Source of the DNA: Thermoflexales bacterium
GTDB taxonomy: Bacteria > Chloroflexota > Anaerolineae > J036 > Brachytrichaceae
DNA: 15,439 nucleotides
Reading direction: 5' to 3'
Assembly: GCA_017998555.1 (NCBI GenBank)
Contig: JAGOCU010000017.1
Location: 1-15,439, forward strand
In this document: positions 6,694-14,754 of the stretch, piece by piece
Layout: the number at the start of each line of letters is the position of its first letter
How positions within the stretch are numbered: position 1 is the first letter of the stretch
Translations under genes and position numbers: made by a program
The notes under the pieces: generated by a model
The model's input: the letters and a program-made list of their open reading frames with translations, nothing else
What the model was told of the DNA's origin: nothing
Databases searched by the model: none

Positions 6694-7902
6694 TCACACG
6701 TTGCGGCCGGTTTCCAGCACTTCGCCCTTGGCGACAAATTCCGCGGCGAAGCGCTCCTTGTAGTCGTTGAGTAACGTTTGCACCCGGGCCGCGTCCGGTG
6801 AGCGCAGAATCAGGCCGGCGTGCCAGGCCTTGCTCATGCGCCAAACCACCTCGGGCGCATCGTATGTTGACAGATCGGGCCACTCCATGCGGGCAAGGCA
6901 CACCGCAATGCCGGCCGAATCGCGGCGACGTTCACCCAACTGGTATTGCTCGCCGCGCGCATTCGCGATTTCGATTCGCGCCCACTCGCGCCATGGGTTT
7001 ACGCCCGAAGCGGCCTCGATCATGTCCGCCAGGTTGGCCCCGCCAACCCGGGCGGCGATCTCGAGGAAATACAGCTTGCCGTCGGCCCGACCCCGGATGA
7101 ACTCGGCGTGGGTGGCGCCGCGGACCATGCCCAGCTCCTTCAGGAGCTGCTTGTTCAGATGAAAGAGCTGGCGGGCTTCATCGCTGTCGGGGGCCAGGGT
7201 GGCGCTGGTGAACACACCCCCGCCGTGCGACACGGTGAGCGGCGGCGCGCCATACTTGCTCGCGATCGCCCACTGGATTTCCTTCTCCCAGGAGAGCGCG
7301 TCGACGTGATAGACATCACCGGGCACAAACCTCTCGAGGACGTAGTACGACTGGTTGTCTCCCAGCTTGTCCAGCCAGCGCCACAGCTCCTCGGCATCGT
7401 TGATCTTCTTGATCCCCATCGCGCCGGCCTCACCGCGCGGCTTGAGCATATACGGCGGCGGGACACGGCTCATAAACTCACGAATCACGTCATAGTTGAA
7501 AACGCCGACGAAATCGGGCACGGCAATGCCAGCCTCGTTTGCCTTGACCCGCATCGCGAGTTTGTCTCGAAAGTAGCGGGCGGTCGTTTCGCCCATGCCC
7601 GGGATACGCAGGTGTTCGCGCAGCCCAGCCGCAGTATCCACCTCGTAGTCATCCAGCGGCAGAATCCGGTCGATCTGCGTCCCACGCGCGAGATAAGCCA
7701 CGGCGTTGATCACATGCTGCTTGTTGGCGAGGCTGGGCATATACATGATGTCGTCGAGGCTGGCCCGCGGCCAGTCGGCGTCGCGCCAGCGTTCTTCCGT
7801 CAGAAGCAATACGCGGGCGCCTTGAGCCTTCAGCTCCTCGAGCAGAAGATGGCCTTTTACGGCGCTGCTTAGGCATAGAAACGTGATGGGCCGGGTCGGC
7901 AT
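6694..7902 (-). CDS. ATP-grasp domain protein (biotin-carboxylase/CPSase-like), last gene of the exporter operon
   Basis: This 402-aa protein has a Rossmann-like N-terminal domain (PITFLCLSSAVKGHLLLEEL) and a central ATP-grasp domain. Visible parts are LPLDDYEVDTAAGLREHL (81-98), FRDKLAMRVKANEAGI (111-126), the ATP strand and Gly loop YMLKPRGEAGAMGIKK with Lys154, YVLERFVPG with Glu190, THAEFI with Glu267, and YFLEIAARVGGAN with Glu281 and Arg285. In many relatives the last motif reads EINPR; here it is EIAAR, so the usual metal-binding Asn is Ala. ATG 7902 is preceded by AGAGGG at 5-base spacing. The gene lies 48 bases after the HlyD-like adaptor on the same strand. It probably joins a carboxylate to an amine in a small molecule, perhaps the one exported; this is inference. 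Confidence 0.85.
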   Translation of the reverse strand: MPTRPITFLCLSSAVKGHLLLEELKAQGARVLLLTEERWRDADWPRASLDDIMYMPSLANKQHVINAVAYLARGTQIDRILPLDDYEVDTAAGLREHLRIPGMGETTARYFRDKLAMRVKANEAGIAVPDFVGVFNYDVIREFMSRVPPPYMLKPRGEAGAMGIKKINDAEELWRWLDKLGDNQSYYVLERFVPGDVYHVDALSWEKEIQWAIASKYGAPPLTVSHGGGVFTSATLAPDSDEARQLFHLNKQLLKELGMVRGATHAEFIRGRADGKLYFLEIAARVGGANLADMIEAASGVNPWREWARIEIANARGEQYQLGERRRDSAGIAVCLARMEWPDLSTYDAPEVVWRMSKAWHAGLILRSPDAARVQTLLNDYKERFAAEFVAKGEVLETGRNV

Positions 7903-7950
7903 GAGTCCCTCTCAGTCAGCAAACAGAATGCAGCGATGTTACACCGGAAA

Positions 7951-9153
7951 TCAACGCGCCGTGATTTCGGCCTGGCCGGTCATTCCGGGCAATAGCTCGG
8001 CATCCAGCAACGTTTCCGCCGGGTCAACATCAATGACGACGGTGAAGATCGCCGCGTTCCCCTGGGTTCCAGACGCCTGCGGCAGTATGGCGCTCACCTT
8101 CCCGGTGAAGGTCCGATCAAAAGGCTTCAAACGCAGGCTGGCCGGCGCGCCGATCCGAATCGCGGAGAGATCGCGCTCAGAAAGGTTCGAACTCCGGAAT
8201 ACCAGGGCGCTGGTCTGGGCCAAGACAAACGCCGGCGCCGCGCTGGCGGCCGAGCCCACCGCAATCGCCACGTCCTGCACCGTGCAGTTGCACGGGCTGA
8301 GCAATGTCGCCCGGGTCAGGTTGCGCTCGGCGCGGGCCACCGCGGACTTGGCCTGGCTCAACTCGGTCGCGGCCAATTGACGCTGCTCGACCGTCTGACT
8401 GACGGGCTCGGTAAGCTGCTTCAAGCGCGCATCCGCCGAAGCAATGCTCGAATAGGCCTGGGCCAATTCCTGGGCGGTCGCGCCACGCTGCGCGTCAAGG
8501 TAGCGCTGATAGGCGCCACGCTCGGCCTCGTATGCGCTCCCGACAGAGGCCTCGTTCGTTTTGCACAGAATCAGCTCGCGTGACACGGCGCACGCGCTAT
8601 CTCGGGAGATTTGGGCCGACCAGAGTTGGTTCTTGGCCTGGTTCCAACTCCGCAATGCTTGCTCGATGCCGCTTTCGGTCGGCCGCTTGGTGAGTTCGTT
8701 GTATGCGGAATAAGCAGCGTTCAAGCTGGCCCGGGCCGAGTCCACATCGGGCTGGCGCACCGCGGCGGGCGCGGCAGCCTGCGCCTGGCGCGCCTCAACC
8801 AGGGCAAGTTGTTCCCGCGCCTGGACCAGCGCATCCCCAAGGGCAATGTCGTCAAGCCGGGCGAGGATCGCGCCCTTCTTCACTTTGGTCCCGGGGACCG
8901 CATTGACTTCAATCACGCGGCCGCTGGTCTCAAACCCAAGCTGCGTGGCGGGTAACGCCAGGGCGAGCGCGCCATCGACCGCCACCGTTGCCCGCGATAT
9001 CAGCACCGCGGTCGGAAGCGGAACCACGGTTGGCGCTGGCGTCGGGCCAGCCGGACCACCACCGGCTGGCCCGAAGGGGTTCTGGGCGGAGCACGCCGCC
9101 AGAAACAGCGGGCCGAGAAGGAAGGGGGTGATGAAGCGAGAAGTGATACGCAT
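7951..9153 (-). CDS. HlyD/MacA-like lipoprotein adaptor of an ABC exporter
   Basis: This 400-aa protein begins with a lipoprotein signal; the lipobox LAAC puts the lipidated cysteine at 21. A Pro/Gly/Ala-rich linker (about 24-50) follows. The biotinyl-lipoyl-like half motif is LGFETSGRVIEVNAVPGTKVKKGAILARLDD (73-102). A long Ala/Gln/Glu-rich helical hairpin spans about 105-280. The second lipoyl half and a beta-barrel-like domain end in LLPGMTGQAEI. Such proteins link or gate MacB-type permeases from outside the membrane. Cys188 and Cys197 lie in the hairpin and Cys288/Cys290 in SPCNCTV, an unusual set. A TAGAGGG site overlapping the permease stop serves its ATG 12 bases on, so translation is probably coupled. 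Confidence 0.9.
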   Translation of the reverse strand: MRITSRFITPFLLGPLFLAACSAQNPFGPAGGGPAGPTPAPTVVPLPTAVLISRATVAVDGALALALPATQLGFETSGRVIEVNAVPGTKVKKGAILARLDDIALGDALVQAREQLALVEARQAQAAAPAAVRQPDVDSARASLNAAYSAYNELTKRPTESGIEQALRSWNQAKNQLWSAQISRDSACAVSRELILCKTNEASVGSAYEAERGAYQRYLDAQRGATAQELAQAYSSIASADARLKQLTEPVSQTVEQRQLAATELSQAKSAVARAERNLTRATLLSPCNCTVQDVAIAVGSAASAAPAFVLAQTSALVFRSSNLSERDLSAIRIGAPASLRLKPFDRTFTGKVSAILPQASGTQGNAAIFTVVIDVDPAETLLDAELLPGMTGQAEITAR

Positions 9154-9165
9154 GAGTTGATCCCT

Positions 9166-12018
9166 CTAGCGATCGCGCAGAATGGTGATCGCTTTCTGAC
9201 GAATGACGGGCTGGGTGGCAAGCGCAGCGCTGAAGATGGCCGACAGCGTCACCATCAGACAAATGAGTCCGGCTGTGCGGACGTCAAATGCCCAGATGAG
9301 CGGCGTTTCCTGACTGAAGCGCTGGGCATATTCGAAGATGTAGCCCAGGATGGTGCCGGCGATGATGCCGGCCAGGGCGGCGGCCAGAGTTGTCACGATT
9401 GCCTCGCCGATGAAGATCGTACGCAGGCTCAGCCGCGAGCCGCCGATCGCCTTGAGCATGCCGATTTCGGTGCGCCGCCCCATCACGGCGGTATACATGA
9501 CCGCCAGCACGCCGAACACGGCCGTCACCATGCTCAGGCCGGTCAGCAACACCGTGAAGATCCGTCCCTGCTCCAGTTGCGCTCGGATGGTCTTGACAGT
9601 CTCGCTCGTGACTTCAATCGAAATACCCTTTTGCCCGCTGAAAACATCGCGCAACGCGCGGCTGAGGCCCTCATCGGAGTAACCAGCCACGCTCTGATCG
9701 GCCCGCATCAGAATGCGCGAGAACAATGATTCGGCCCTGTCAATTGGACCCTTCGCCGGGTCCCAGCGCAGATCGCGATACGTGTCGAGGTTGACCAGCA
9801 CACCGGTCTGGCCGGACTGGGCGTTGTTGCGGTTGCGGGTCATCTCCGTGTTGAAGGCCGGCACCCGGGCGCCGACCGCGATGATGGTCATGATCCGGTC
9901 GTGGTCAAAGCCCGAACCGCGCAGTCGAAGTTGGTCGCCCTGCTTCAGATCGAGCAGGTCACTCAGGCCGGACGAGATGATTGCGGCATTGGGATCCGTT
10001 TGGAGTTGACGCAGGGCGCTTTCATCGCCACTGACAAACTGGTAGAAGTCCGGATACAACACCTGGGTGAGATCGCCTTGCACGCCAATCACGCTCACGG
10101 TGGCGACCCGCACCTGGGCGCGGTCGCTGGCATCGCCGCGATAGTCCTGGGCCAGACCGACCGCCGCCGCGATGCCCGGCTGGCGCGAGAGTTCCGCCAG
10201 ATTCTCGGCGCTCAGGCGCTGACTTGTGCGCGAAAATGAGCGGAAGACGCCCCCGATGGTGGCGGACAATCCTGGCCGGGCCGTCACGTCGGCGCCGCGA
10301 TTGAACCGTGAATCGGTCTCGATATTCGCGTCGGTCAGGGCGAGCTGCGCGGCGAGCAGGCACGGCAACACCGCGCTCGCCACGACCATCAGCGAGATGA
10401 GCGAATTGCGGCCCTTGGCTCGCAGAGCGTATCGCCCGATAAAGAAGGCATTCGAGCGGGTGAAGACGGAAATGATCGCCACGAGCAGGCGCTCCAGCGG
10501 CGTCGTCACAAACAGAAAGACCAGCGACATCCCGATCACCATGAGCAGGAAGGAGATGAAGTAGATCGTTGCGACCGCGCTGAAATCGCCCAGGGCAAAC
10601 AACAGCGGAAAGACAAAGACGACCAATGAGCAAAACGCAAGGAGCACGATCCCAGCGACCAGCAACCCATAGTTTGCCTGGCGCTCGCGCAGTTTGCTCA
10701 GCTCCTCGAGTGTCGGTTGATCGGCGGCGGCCGGGTTCAGCACAAGCATCACCTTTGTTTGCGCGGCGGTGCGGGCAGGCGTGATCGTGGCCAGGGCAAG
10801 AACGGCCGAGGTAATGGCAGTCGGGAGCAGCACCGCCTGAAGGGTCCATTCGGGCCGCACACCCACCGGAAGCTGGAGGGCATTGGTGAGGATGGGCGTT
10901 GTGACCTGGTCGGTGATCAGACGACCGAGAACAAGCCCGAGGATGACCCCGATCACACCGAGGATCACGACCTCAATGATGACCGTTTCGTACAGACGGT
11001 TGCGCGGCGCGCCCAGCACGCGCAGCACGGCCAGATCGAATTTCTGTTCGGTCACCGTCGTCATCATCAGGGCGTTGACCATCAACCCAATGATGCCCAT
11101 GCTCAACAGGCCGTACAGGGTGATGAACGTTTGCTGGAAGACGAAAGCCTGCTGCGTCGCGTCAAGCTGGCGGTATTTCGCGAGATCGACGACATAGTCC
11201 GGACCCAGTTGCGCCTGCAGCGCGTCACGCACGAGAATGCCAATGTCGCGCGCCCGGCTGACGGCGACCTTGGCATCGACGCCGCCGGCCGTGTCGCTAT
11301 TCCACACAAAGAGCACCCGCTCCGCCCGGGCCGTTTCGCCCAGCCAGGTTTGCGCGTCCTTGAGCTGCATCAGCGCGTAGTCGCCCCCGCTCTGGGCCAG
11401 CGGGCCGGTGAACAAGGTGTTGCCGAGGCCGCTGATGAAACCCACCCCCGACACCACAAACGTGCCCTGGGCTCGGAGTGTGCTGGCGCCCTGGGCGGCG
11501 GCGCGTCCGACCTCGCGCGGGATCGGGCGCACGTATGACAGCGAGATCGCGTCGCCAACTTTGACCCGCATGAGGTCCGCCGCGGACACGGTCAGGAAAA
11601 CCTGCCCCGCGCCCGGCGGATACGTGCCTTGCGCGACCGTGACGGCGCTCAGGGTGTCGGCTTCAACGTCAATCCCCAGGACCGAGACCGTTTCACCCTG
11701 AGTGGCGCCCACGGCTCGCCCTTCGGCATCGCCCTGGATCCGGGCATGGGCGGACACGATATCCGGATTGATGGCGCGGGCGAGGCGCTCGACGGGAACG
11801 GTATCAAAGAAGCGGCTGTTCGCGACATCGGTGCGGCGCACGCTGAGGTCGTAGCCGCCGGTCTGCTGACCAATCGCCTGCACACTGAACTGGCGCTGCG
11901 TGTCCACAAGCATCAGCAGCGCGCCGACGAGCGCGACGCCGATGACCAGCGCCAGTTGGACAATGAAGGTGCGCAGCTTGCGCCGGCGCATCGCGCTCAG
12001 CACATACTTAAGCCCCAT
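9166..12018 (-). CDS. Large FtsX/MacB-type ABC transporter permease
   Basis: This 950-aa membrane protein has two FtsX repeats. A membrane segment (about 18-38) is followed by an extracytoplasmic MacB-PCD-like domain (about 40-295). Four core helices lie near 297-318, 350-368, 394-412 and 450-472, with AVLRVLGAPRNRL (330-342) as the cytoplasmic loop. Further helices at 485-505 and 540-560 precede a second extracytoplasmic domain (about 562-815). The last FtsX unit (820-935) has the matching loop EIGMLKAIGGSRLSL. About ten helices make this the large single-chain form rather than the four-helix MacB form. These permeases drive export of lipoproteins, peptides or drugs by mechanotransmission. 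It overlaps the upstream ATPase gene by 11 bases. Confidence 0.92.
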   Translation of the reverse strand: MGLKYVLSAMRRRKLRTFIVQLALVIGVALVGALLMLVDTQRQFSVQAIGQQTGGYDLSVRRTDVANSRFFDTVPVERLARAINPDIVSAHARIQGDAEGRAVGATQGETVSVLGIDVEADTLSAVTVAQGTYPPGAGQVFLTVSAADLMRVKVGDAISLSYVRPIPREVGRAAAQGASTLRAQGTFVVSGVGFISGLGNTLFTGPLAQSGGDYALMQLKDAQTWLGETARAERVLFVWNSDTAGGVDAKVAVSRARDIGILVRDALQAQLGPDYVVDLAKYRQLDATQQAFVFQQTFITLYGLLSMGIIGLMVNALMMTTVTEQKFDLAVLRVLGAPRNRLYETVIIEVVILGVIGVILGLVLGRLITDQVTTPILTNALQLPVGVRPEWTLQAVLLPTAITSAVLALATITPARTAAQTKVMLVLNPAAADQPTLEELSKLRERQANYGLLVAGIVLLAFCSLVVFVFPLLFALGDFSAVATIYFISFLLMVIGMSLVFLFVTTPLERLLVAIISVFTRSNAFFIGRYALRAKGRNSLISLMVVASAVLPCLLAAQLALTDANIETDSRFNRGADVTARPGLSATIGGVFRSFSRTSQRLSAENLAELSRQPGIAAAVGLAQDYRGDASDRAQVRVATVSVIGVQGDLTQVLYPDFYQFVSGDESALRQLQTDPNAAIISSGLSDLLDLKQGDQLRLRGSGFDHDRIMTIIAVGARVPAFNTEMTRNRNNAQSGQTGVLVNLDTYRDLRWDPAKGPIDRAESLFSRILMRADQSVAGYSDEGLSRALRDVFSGQKGISIEVTSETVKTIRAQLEQGRIFTVLLTGLSMVTAVFGVLAVMYTAVMGRRTEIGMLKAIGGSRLSLRTIFIGEAIVTTLAAALAGIIAGTILGYIFEYAQRFSQETPLIWAFDVRTAGLICLMVTLSAIFSAALATQPVIRQKAITILRDR

Positions 12019-12694
12019 CGGCCACCATCTTCCCGTCGCGCATGGTGATGACGCGATGGGCGAACTTCGACATCCGCGGGTCGTGGGTGACGTAGACGAC
12101 AGTCGTGCCCCGCTCCTTGTTCAGCTTGACGAGCAGCTCCATGACCTCGAACGAGGTGGTCGTGTCAAGGTCACCCGTCATCTCGTCGCCGATGATGAGC
12201 GGCGGTTCGTTGGCCATGGCCCGGGCGATCGCGACGCGTTGCTGCTGCCCGCCGGACAGCTCGCTCGGGTAGTGGGTCATTCGATCGGACAATCCGACCA
12301 GGCCCAGCAACTCGCGCGCCCGCTTTGGGTTGTTGTTCCCCAGCAGCACCATCGGGACTTGCACGTTCTCCAGCGCCGTGAAGGACGAGAGCAGATTGAA
12401 GTTCTGAAACACAAAACCCATCCGGGTCAGACGCAGGCGGGCGAGCTTTTCCTCGTTCAGCGTGACCACATTGGCGCCGTCGACGGTAACGTGGCCGCGC
12501 GACGGCGTGTCAAGCCCGCCGATGATGTTGAGCAAAGTGGTCTTGCCGCTGCCCGAGGGGCCCATCATGCACAGCACTTCGCCGCGCCGGACCTCGAGGC
12601 TGACGCCCCGCAGCGCCGGGACGGCCTCCTTGCCCATCACAAACGATTTGTGCACGTCCTCCAGAATCACAATCGAGCCATCGGTATTGACCAT
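12008..12694 (-). CDS. ABC transporter ATP-binding protein (MacB/LolD class)
   Basis: This 228-aa nucleotide-binding subunit is complete: Walker A GPSGSGKT (45-52), Q-loop Gln97 in FVFQNFNLL, signature LSGGQ (146-150), Walker B and catalytic Glu in LIIGDEMTGDLD (Asp170, Glu171), and H-loop His204 in YVTHDPR. The usual DEPTG reads DEMTG here, a mild variant. The FQNFNLL segment and small size place it in the MacB/LolD/FtsE-like class. I start at ATG 12694 (MVNTDGSIVILEDVHKSF). The frame stays open upstream to 12922, but that stretch is low-complexity and antisense to the divergent gene. No good Shine-Dalgarno precedes 12694, so the start is only likely. It is first in a four-gene operon with permease, adaptor and ATP-grasp enzyme. 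Confidence 0.92.
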   Translation of the reverse strand: MVNTDGSIVILEDVHKSFVMGKEAVPALRGVSLEVRRGEVLCMMGPSGSGKTTLLNIIGGLDTPSRGHVTVDGANVVTLNEEKLARLRLTRMGFVFQNFNLLSSFTALENVQVPMVLLGNNNPKRARELLGLVGLSDRMTHYPSELSGGQQQRVAIARAMANEPPLIIGDEMTGDLDTTTSFEVMELLVKLNKERGTTVVYVTHDPRMSKFAHRVITMRDGKMVADGA

Positions 12695-12751
12695 GAAATC
12701 GATGATACTGCGGGGCACGATGAAACCGAGTTTTTTGAGGCGGATGTGAGT
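12695..12751. promoter_or_regulatory. Shared 57-base divergent control region
   Basis: This gap separates the exporter operon (minus) from the amine oxidase operon (plus), so both starts must be served from it or from within the neighbouring genes. For the plus gene I see GAGG at 12737-12740. That is 11 bases from ATG 12752 and 5 bases from an alternative in-frame GTG at 12746. On the minus strand TATCAT is a loose -10 match without a partner -35. I see no operator repeat. Confidence 0.3.
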
Positions 12752-13561
12752 ATGAAGAGACGACAAACCCCGGCATCGGCTGGATTCTGGTGGGCGATCC
12801 TGGGCGGCCTGGCTCTGGTCGCGGTTGTGGCGACTGTGGCGGTGCTGACGGCAAATGACGCGGCCGATCGATCCGGCGCGGCGGGACCCGCCGGAAGCGG
12901 CTCCGCCGGAGGCGGCTCCCACCCCAGTCGCGTTATCGTTGCCGCAGTTCCCCGCCCCGGCGCGTCAGGCCGGGTGGGCTACGATCCGTTGTCCTCGGCC
13001 GAGCGCGATTTGGCGCTCAAGGTCGCGCTTTCGGATGAGAGGGTGGCCAAAGCCGCCAGTGGCGCAAAGAGGTCGGAGACCATCGTCGTGGAAAGGCATG
13101 AGGAGACAAAGGCCGTCTATGCAAAGGGCGCCTGGGATCGGCGGGCTGACGTCGTCTTCTACCTGTATGGCCCCGACCTGGCTGTTTCCGCTGTCGTCAA
13201 CCTGACGACTCGCGCCGCGGATGTCGTCGACGCACGGGCGAATTACCAGCCGCCGCTTACCCGCGGCGAGATGAACCGCGCCTTTGACCTGGCGATGGCG
13301 GATGTGACGGCTTCGGCCAAGATCCGAAGCGCGTATCAGAATCGCATCGGTCGCACCCTGGCGGATCCGGAGGCCATCGAGCGGTATGGCTTCGTCTTCA
13401 TGCCCGACGAGGTCCCCGAAGCCACGTCGCCAGACGTGCTCGCTTGCGGCCTCCGCCGGTGCGCGCTGATGGTCTTGGCGGTGGCCGGCGATGTGCTGGA
13501 CACCACCATCGTGGTCGATTTGTCCAACGATCGCGCCATTTTTGTCGGCGGTGAGAAATGA
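12752..13561 (+). CDS. Membrane-anchored N2/N3-domain subunit of a split copper amine oxidase
   Basis: This 269-aa protein has one N-terminal membrane segment (FWWAILGGLALVAVVATVAVL, about 12-32), then a Gly/Ser/Ala linker (36-58). The segment YDPLSSAERDLALKVALSDERV (77-98), VVFYLYGPDLAVSAVVNLTT (134-153) and NYQPPLTRGEM (164-174) follow the layout of copper amine oxidase N2 and N3 domains. There the pattern is HPLDPL..., a beta strand ending in VDLTTG, then a QPPLT-like turn into the next domain. No catalytic residues are present. In known enzymes these domains are fused in front of the catalytic domain; here that domain is the next gene, overlapping by ATGA. I infer that the two products pair outside the membrane. 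An alternative GTG start at 12746 would add two residues. Confidence 0.7.
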   Translation: MKRRQTPASAGFWWAILGGLALVAVVATVAVLTANDAADRSGAAGPAGSGSAGGGSHPSRVIVAAVPRPGASGRVGYDPLSSAERDLALKVALSDERVAKAASGAKRSETIVVERHEETKAVYAKGAWDRRADVVFYLYGPDLAVSAVVNLTTRAADVVDARANYQPPLTRGEMNRAFDLAMADVTASAKIRSAYQNRIGRTLADPEAIERYGFVFMPDEVPEATSPDVLACGLRRCALMVLAVAGDVLDTTIVVDLSNDRAIFVGGEK

Positions 13562-14754
13562 TCAGACGCATTCTTGCGGCCTGCATCGCTCTGGCGGCCG
13601 CAGCCGCGCTCGGCCTCCTGCTCGGGCAATTGCCCGGCGCCGCCTCGGACCAGATGGCCGCTCCAGCCGCGCCGGCAGCCTGCTCGCCGTCCTTCAGTGT
13701 CGTGGTCACGTTCACCAACGGCGGGCGTTGGGACATGTGCTGGGAATCTCGGGCCAAGGAAGGGGTCGTGTATCGTGACGGTTACTACACGCCGCCCGGC
13801 AATCCTCAGCAAAAGATCTTCTCCCAGCTCGGGATCGGCCAAATCTTCGTCCCCTACGACCCGGGCTCTCCCCGCTTTCACGACATGTCCGATTTTGGAA
13901 TCGGATCCAACCACGTCACGCTGGATGGGTCAGACTGCGTGGACGGCAAGGTCCTCAACGACGGCGCCAAAGACATGCTCTGCCAGCAGGTATTCAGCCA
14001 CGGGCTGCGTTATCTGTATGGCAGCGTGTCTGCCCAGAAGGAGGCGCTTGGCCTGTGGAGCTCGGCCCAAATCGGCGCCTACAACTACGTCCTGCAGTGG
14101 AATTTCCATGATGACGGAACGATCGAGCCGGTGATTGGCGCGACCGGGCGTCTGCAATATGTCGACACCTCGAGCGCGCAGGCTCAGTACGGCTGGCCGA
14201 TTGGTCCGAATCGTTGGGGGCGCAGCCATATTCACACGCTCTATTACCGGCTGGACTTTGATCTGGGTCCGGCCGGCAACGACGCGGTCGAGCAATATGA
14301 GTTCGGCGGTTCAGGCGGGACCGCCCGGCGGATCTTCTCCACCACGCTCAGCACAGAAACAGCGGCCCAGTACTCAACCGAGCGCTTCCGATTCTGGCGA
14401 ATCGTGGACACGGCCACGACAAATGCCGACGGGCATCGGATCTCGTATGAGATTGCGCCGAAGTTCGGCTACCTGCACCGCAACCAGGTCGAACCCTGGA
14501 CGCTCAATGACGTCTATGTGACCAACTACGCCGCGGGTGAGATTTGCGCCACCCACAACGCCTCAAACTGTGGCGGGACGGGCAGCGACGTGTCAGCTTT
14601 TGTCAACGGCGAGACCGTCACAGACCCAGTCGTCTGGCTGAGTGTTACCTTTCATCATGTGCCGCGGGACGAGGATGAGACCAATATGCCGCTACACTGG
14701 GAGAGCTTCAAACTGTATCCAAGGGACTTGACGTCTGTAAACCCAACACCATGA
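13558..14754 (+). CDS. Copper amine oxidase catalytic-domain subunit (topaquinone type)
   Basis: This 398-aa protein has its own signal peptide (MIRRILAACIALAAAAALGLL) and then only the catalytic domain. Landmarks in order are: IFVPYDPGSPRFHDMSDFGIG with candidate catalytic base Asp109, a cysteine pair Cys127/Cys142 matching the family disulfide, GAYNYVLQWNFHDDGTIE with topaquinone-precursor candidate Tyr175, HIH (224-226) as copper ligands, and FHHVPRDEDETNMPLHW with the third copper ligand at His367. Family enzymes oxidise primary amines to aldehydes, releasing ammonia and hydrogen peroxide. Full enzymes are usually 600-750 aa; the missing N2/N3 part is the upstream gene. Unusually, the residues flanking Tyr175 are Ala and Asn instead of the consensus Asn and Asp/Glu. 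It lies outside the cytoplasmic membrane. Confidence 0.85.
   Translation: MIRRILAACIALAAAAALGLLLGQLPGAASDQMAAPAAPAACSPSFSVVVTFTNGGRWDMCWESRAKEGVVYRDGYYTPPGNPQQKIFSQLGIGQIFVPYDPGSPRFHDMSDFGIGSNHVTLDGSDCVDGKVLNDGAKDMLCQQVFSHGLRYLYGSVSAQKEALGLWSSAQIGAYNYVLQWNFHDDGTIEPVIGATGRLQYVDTSSAQAQYGWPIGPNRWGRSHIHTLYYRLDFDLGPAGNDAVEQYEFGGSGGTARRIFSTTLSTETAAQYSTERFRFWRIVDTATTNADGHRISYEIAPKFGYLHRNQVEPWTLNDVYVTNYAAGEICATHNASNCGGTGSDVSAFVNGETVTDPVVWLSVTFHHVPRDEDETNMPLHWESFKLYPRDLTSVNPTP

Noticed and set aside
6946..7872. Long plus-strand open frame (308 codons) opposite the minus-strand ATP-grasp gene
   Set aside because: It is a shadow of a gene with clear family motifs on the other strand. Its translation has no recognisable domain and the amino-acid mix is typical of antisense in GC-rich DNA.
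10022..11538. Open frames of about 275 codons on either strand inside the permease gene
   Set aside because: The 950-aa permease frame shows continuous FtsX-type membrane segments and cytoplasmic loops through this region. The alternative translations are Arg/Gly/Pro or His/Asp-rich with no motifs.
11900..12751. Upstream extension of the N2/N3 subunit gene across the ABC ATPase
   Set aside because: The open frame continues upstream, but it is antisense to an intact ABC ATPase. The residues before 12746 show no signal or domain, while a membrane anchor starts right after ATG 12752.
12695..12922. N-terminal extension of the ABC ATPase to an ATG at 12922
   Set aside because: The added residues are low-complexity and lie opposite the linker region of the divergent gene. 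The ATPase fold begins right after ATG 12694.
13550..13565. Frameshift error breaking one copper amine oxidase gene
   Set aside because: The second frame opens with a full signal peptide exactly at an ATGA overlap. A fused enzyme would not contain this, so two real genes are more likely, although reads should confirm it.
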